Origin: Oopsacas minuta
Taxonomy: Eukaryota; Porifera; Hexactinellida; Lyssacinosida; Leucopsacidae
Assembly (NCBI GenBank): GCA_024704765.1
Contig: JAKMXF010000077.1
Span: 387,220-451,219, forward strand
Direction of reading: 5' to 3'
DNA: 64,000 nt
The notes below the pieces were generated by a model. It had not been told where the DNA came from. It made no database searches and saw only the letters and a program-made list of their open reading frames with translations. Of this stretch, positions 61,831 through 64,000 are shown in pieces. A program made the position numbers and the translations under genes. Positions within the stretch are counted from its first letter, which is position 1; every line of letters starts with the position of its first letter.

Positions 61831-62524
61831 ATGTAGATTGCTTTGGCATTCACGTTGTTCTTGTTGTGAGATGTCGGTACATTTTGTAGATAGCCGAGTT
61901 ATCTCTAACTCTTCCATTAATGCAATCGCCACTGATTTTTTGAAATTCCATACGTAAAGTTAATCATTAACAGCTATAATTACCTTATATACTTATATAT
62001 GCTACTTCATGCCATTGTTGTGGTTCCTCAGGTAGTATAAGTTTTCAACAACAACAACACCAGAATTCAAGAGTGAAGGGGATGAATAATGTAGCAATAA
62101 TTGCATCATAATTGCATAGTAATTGGTTACCTCTCACCAACATAGATCTTGAAAGAATTCAAACTTTACATGAAATCTGGCACTATTCGTGACACAATAA
62201 TTACTGACATTACAATAATTGGCTACCTACGCAACTTCACCGATCTTACCCATAATAACTAATTTTCAATCATAATTGATTATCAATTGGGAAATCAAAT
62301 AATTTGATAATCTGATATTCATAAGGTATGAAATAATAATTGTGTGGTGCTGGTTAGTTACATGTAATACACCAGCTTAGCTGATGGGGCTAATTAATGG
62401 GGCTGACAATAATTTAGATGGGGCGCTATCCCATCTAACCCAATGCTGGAGCCGCCACCGAACAACACTAGTAAGTGTACTTAGTAAATATTGTAAATTT
62501 AATTATAACAGCATCCCTATTATT

Positions 62525-62585
62525 GAATATCCTATGGATATCCACGATATCCATGGATATGACCAATCCATGCATGGATATCCAT
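62525..62585. promoter_or_regulatory. hAT subterminal motif array, right
   Basis: The motifs TGGATATCCACGATATCC, ATGGATATG and CATGCATGGATATCC mirror those at the left end, inside the right TIR. Confidence 0.55.
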
Positions 62586-62601
62586 ATCCACAACAAGCCT
62601 G
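62586..62601 (-). repeat. hAT terminal inverted repeat, right
   Basis: 16 bp, read on the minus strand as CAGGCTTGTTGTGGAT, directly before the duplication ATCCTTGG. Confidence 0.88.
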
Positions 62602-62611
62602 ATCCTTGGCG

Positions 62612-64000
62612 ACATGATATCAACCCAGAACACACCATTCCTACTCCCTGAGCAAAGTAGTTAATAAGCATTATAAACTATTTAAAATCGGTTGATGGCC
62701 AAAGGAAACTTTAATTCGAAATGAACTCTATAATAGACTTTCCAATATATAAATCAAAGATGTGGTAGCTACTCAGTAGTCCTTACGTCATATACTCCCT
62801 GATACCCAAATTCCAGCTGATTCACTACCGCAAAATCTTTTTGTCATGCATATGTATACTTCTAATGAATATATTTCTTAAAATTATTCAAGGTCGTAAT
62901 AAATTATTATGCTGCGATGACTATCCAGGATCTTGAGTATTCTACCAGTCCAATGCTTGTAGCAGAAATTATCAGTAGTGATATAGTACAACTGAAATTT
63001 AACATTTATTGAAGAAACCGTGTAAATTAAAATTAGCATTTAATAGAGATGTAGAAAACAAAAACTTAAGATGAATTATAGCTGGGCTATAATACAAAGT
63101 TCGTATTTTTCATATGATAATTTACAAAATAGAATTACCCCCAAACTATCTGAGGTTTGTATCTAATGGTGCAATTCTAAATGTCTATCCAGTTATACCT
63201 CTGTGTACAGCTCACGAAACGCAAGGAATCAGTCACAATTTTGAGGAAAAGTTAAAATTGATAAAAAGATAAAGTGAATAATTCTGCATAGTTCTGGTCG
63301 ATGATATTTCCAAATAACTTAAATGAAATTGACAACCTTTTCGGATTATTATTGTATACTCTATGCTTTGAAAAACGATCCATTGATTATGATAATCGAA
63401 TTCTGAAATACACTCTACTGGCACTATTGATCGATGTCAAACCCAAATTCAAACCCAACATAAAATATTCAGAAAGAAAAGAATTAAACAAACCTGTAGA
63501 AGAAAGGAACGTTGGATATAGCTTTGATTGACCTTTGTTTCAAGATGTTGTATGATAAATGGGCCTAATGTCAGGGTACAATGATCTTCAGGCCAATAGC
63601 AAGAACACTTTATCTATTTTAGATGAGAAACGAGAAGATATGTATTAAACATGACACAGATTACACATAACAAAATATACGATAACTAGATAGAAATGGT
63701 AAATATAACATTAGAAAGAATATTCTTGGAATAGAATGTTGATAGGACAACTAAAATGGCACTAATATAAAACACACATGTAGATAATTAGGAAATACAT
63801 ATAAGTTGCATAGGATAAGCATGACTATCGTGTAAAACGATGCCCAATGCTGATTCAGAGATACATCAATAGGCAGTCTTAACAATTAAGTACACAGAGA
63901 TTTTCCAATTATTGATATAGAAATAGGACGCGCAATTAAGTATGTATCAGATAATATTATTAGGAAACGAAAGATGTCAATGTTAATTGACATCCTTCGT
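62612..64000. other. Unassigned AT-rich region to the window end
   Basis: A 76-codon plus-strand frame (63301-63531) is lysine- and leucine-rich with no recognisable similarity. Nothing else is supported. Confidence 0.35.

Larger units (their letters stand above)
59345..62601 (-). mobile_element. hAT transposon, complete ends, inactive, 3257 bp
   Basis: Terminal inverted repeats CAGGCTTGCCGTGGAT (59345-59360) and CAGGCTTGTTGTGGAT (minus strand, 62586-62601) agree at 14 of 16 positions. They are flanked by 8-bp duplications ATCCCTGG (59337-59344) and ATCCTTGG (62602-62609) that agree at 7 of 8. An 8-bp duplication is the hallmark of hAT. Both subterminal regions are packed with ATCCAT/ATCCAC and GGATATCC motifs, likely transposase-binding sites. 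The interior carries a broken hAT transposase on the minus strand. Confidence 0.9.

Noticed and set aside
1-64000. tRNA genes and CRISPR arrays
   Set aside because: No GGTTCRANNCC-type B box in a cloverleaf context and no regularly spaced identical repeats with unique spacers were seen; CRISPR would not be expected in this eukaryotic sequence.

Overview
The window is AT-rich eukaryotic DNA (about two thirds A+T by eye) with no operons, no bacterial signals and almost no intact coding sequence. It reads as a gene-poor, repeat-dense stretch of an invertebrate genome, most likely an arthropod. I base this on several Tc1/mariner relics of the DD37D (maT-like) and D34D (mariner) types, a hAT element, pogo/Tigger-like MITEs, and a decayed protein of a family I remember mainly from arthropods and Hydra. 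A copepod such as a sea louse would fit the composition and the transposon mix, but that is a guess.

Layout. 0-3 kb: a pogo-like MITE (270-562) and a full-length but dead maT-like element (1271-2580). 3-11.7 kb: mostly unrecognised DNA with a degenerate 20-bp tandem repeat (7.1-7.65 kb), a Ty3/gypsy-type integrase relic (8.8-9.9 kb) and a small MITE (11.45-11.63 kb). 18.8-20.1 kb: a dead mariner. 21.9-27.1 kb: a MITE, a 3'-truncated maT-like element (from 23918) and a lone terminus of the same family (26771). 33.3 kb: one well-preserved exon of a protein tyrosine phosphatase on the minus strand, the only feature that looks like a functional host gene. 34.6-42 kb: two 1318-bp maT elements in opposite orientation around a 4.7-kb loop that holds a decayed gene of unknown function (37.5-39.2 kb). 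43.9-44.2 kb: a dense GGATT/ATCC motif cluster. 47.9-54.4 kb: two decayed cysteine-containing or unknown reading frames, the second flanked by inverted repeats of about 0.58 kb. 57.9-62.6 kb: a long hairpin, a 125-bp hAT-type MITE and a complete hAT element (59345-62601) with terminal inverted repeats and an 8-bp target duplication matching at 7 of 8 bases.

The genes here do not form a pathway. The window mostly records successive transposon insertions and their decay. The two most interesting structures are the inverted maT pair, whose interiors look identical (shared inactivating lesions included) although their ends have diverged, and the 3.7-kb unit at 50.7-54.4 kb, where long inverted repeats enclose a protein family of unknown function and may define an undescribed DNA transposon.

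At this base composition a stop codon falls about every 13-14 codons, so a few open frames of 60-110 codons are expected by chance. Open frames with no recognisable similarity were therefore not annotated.
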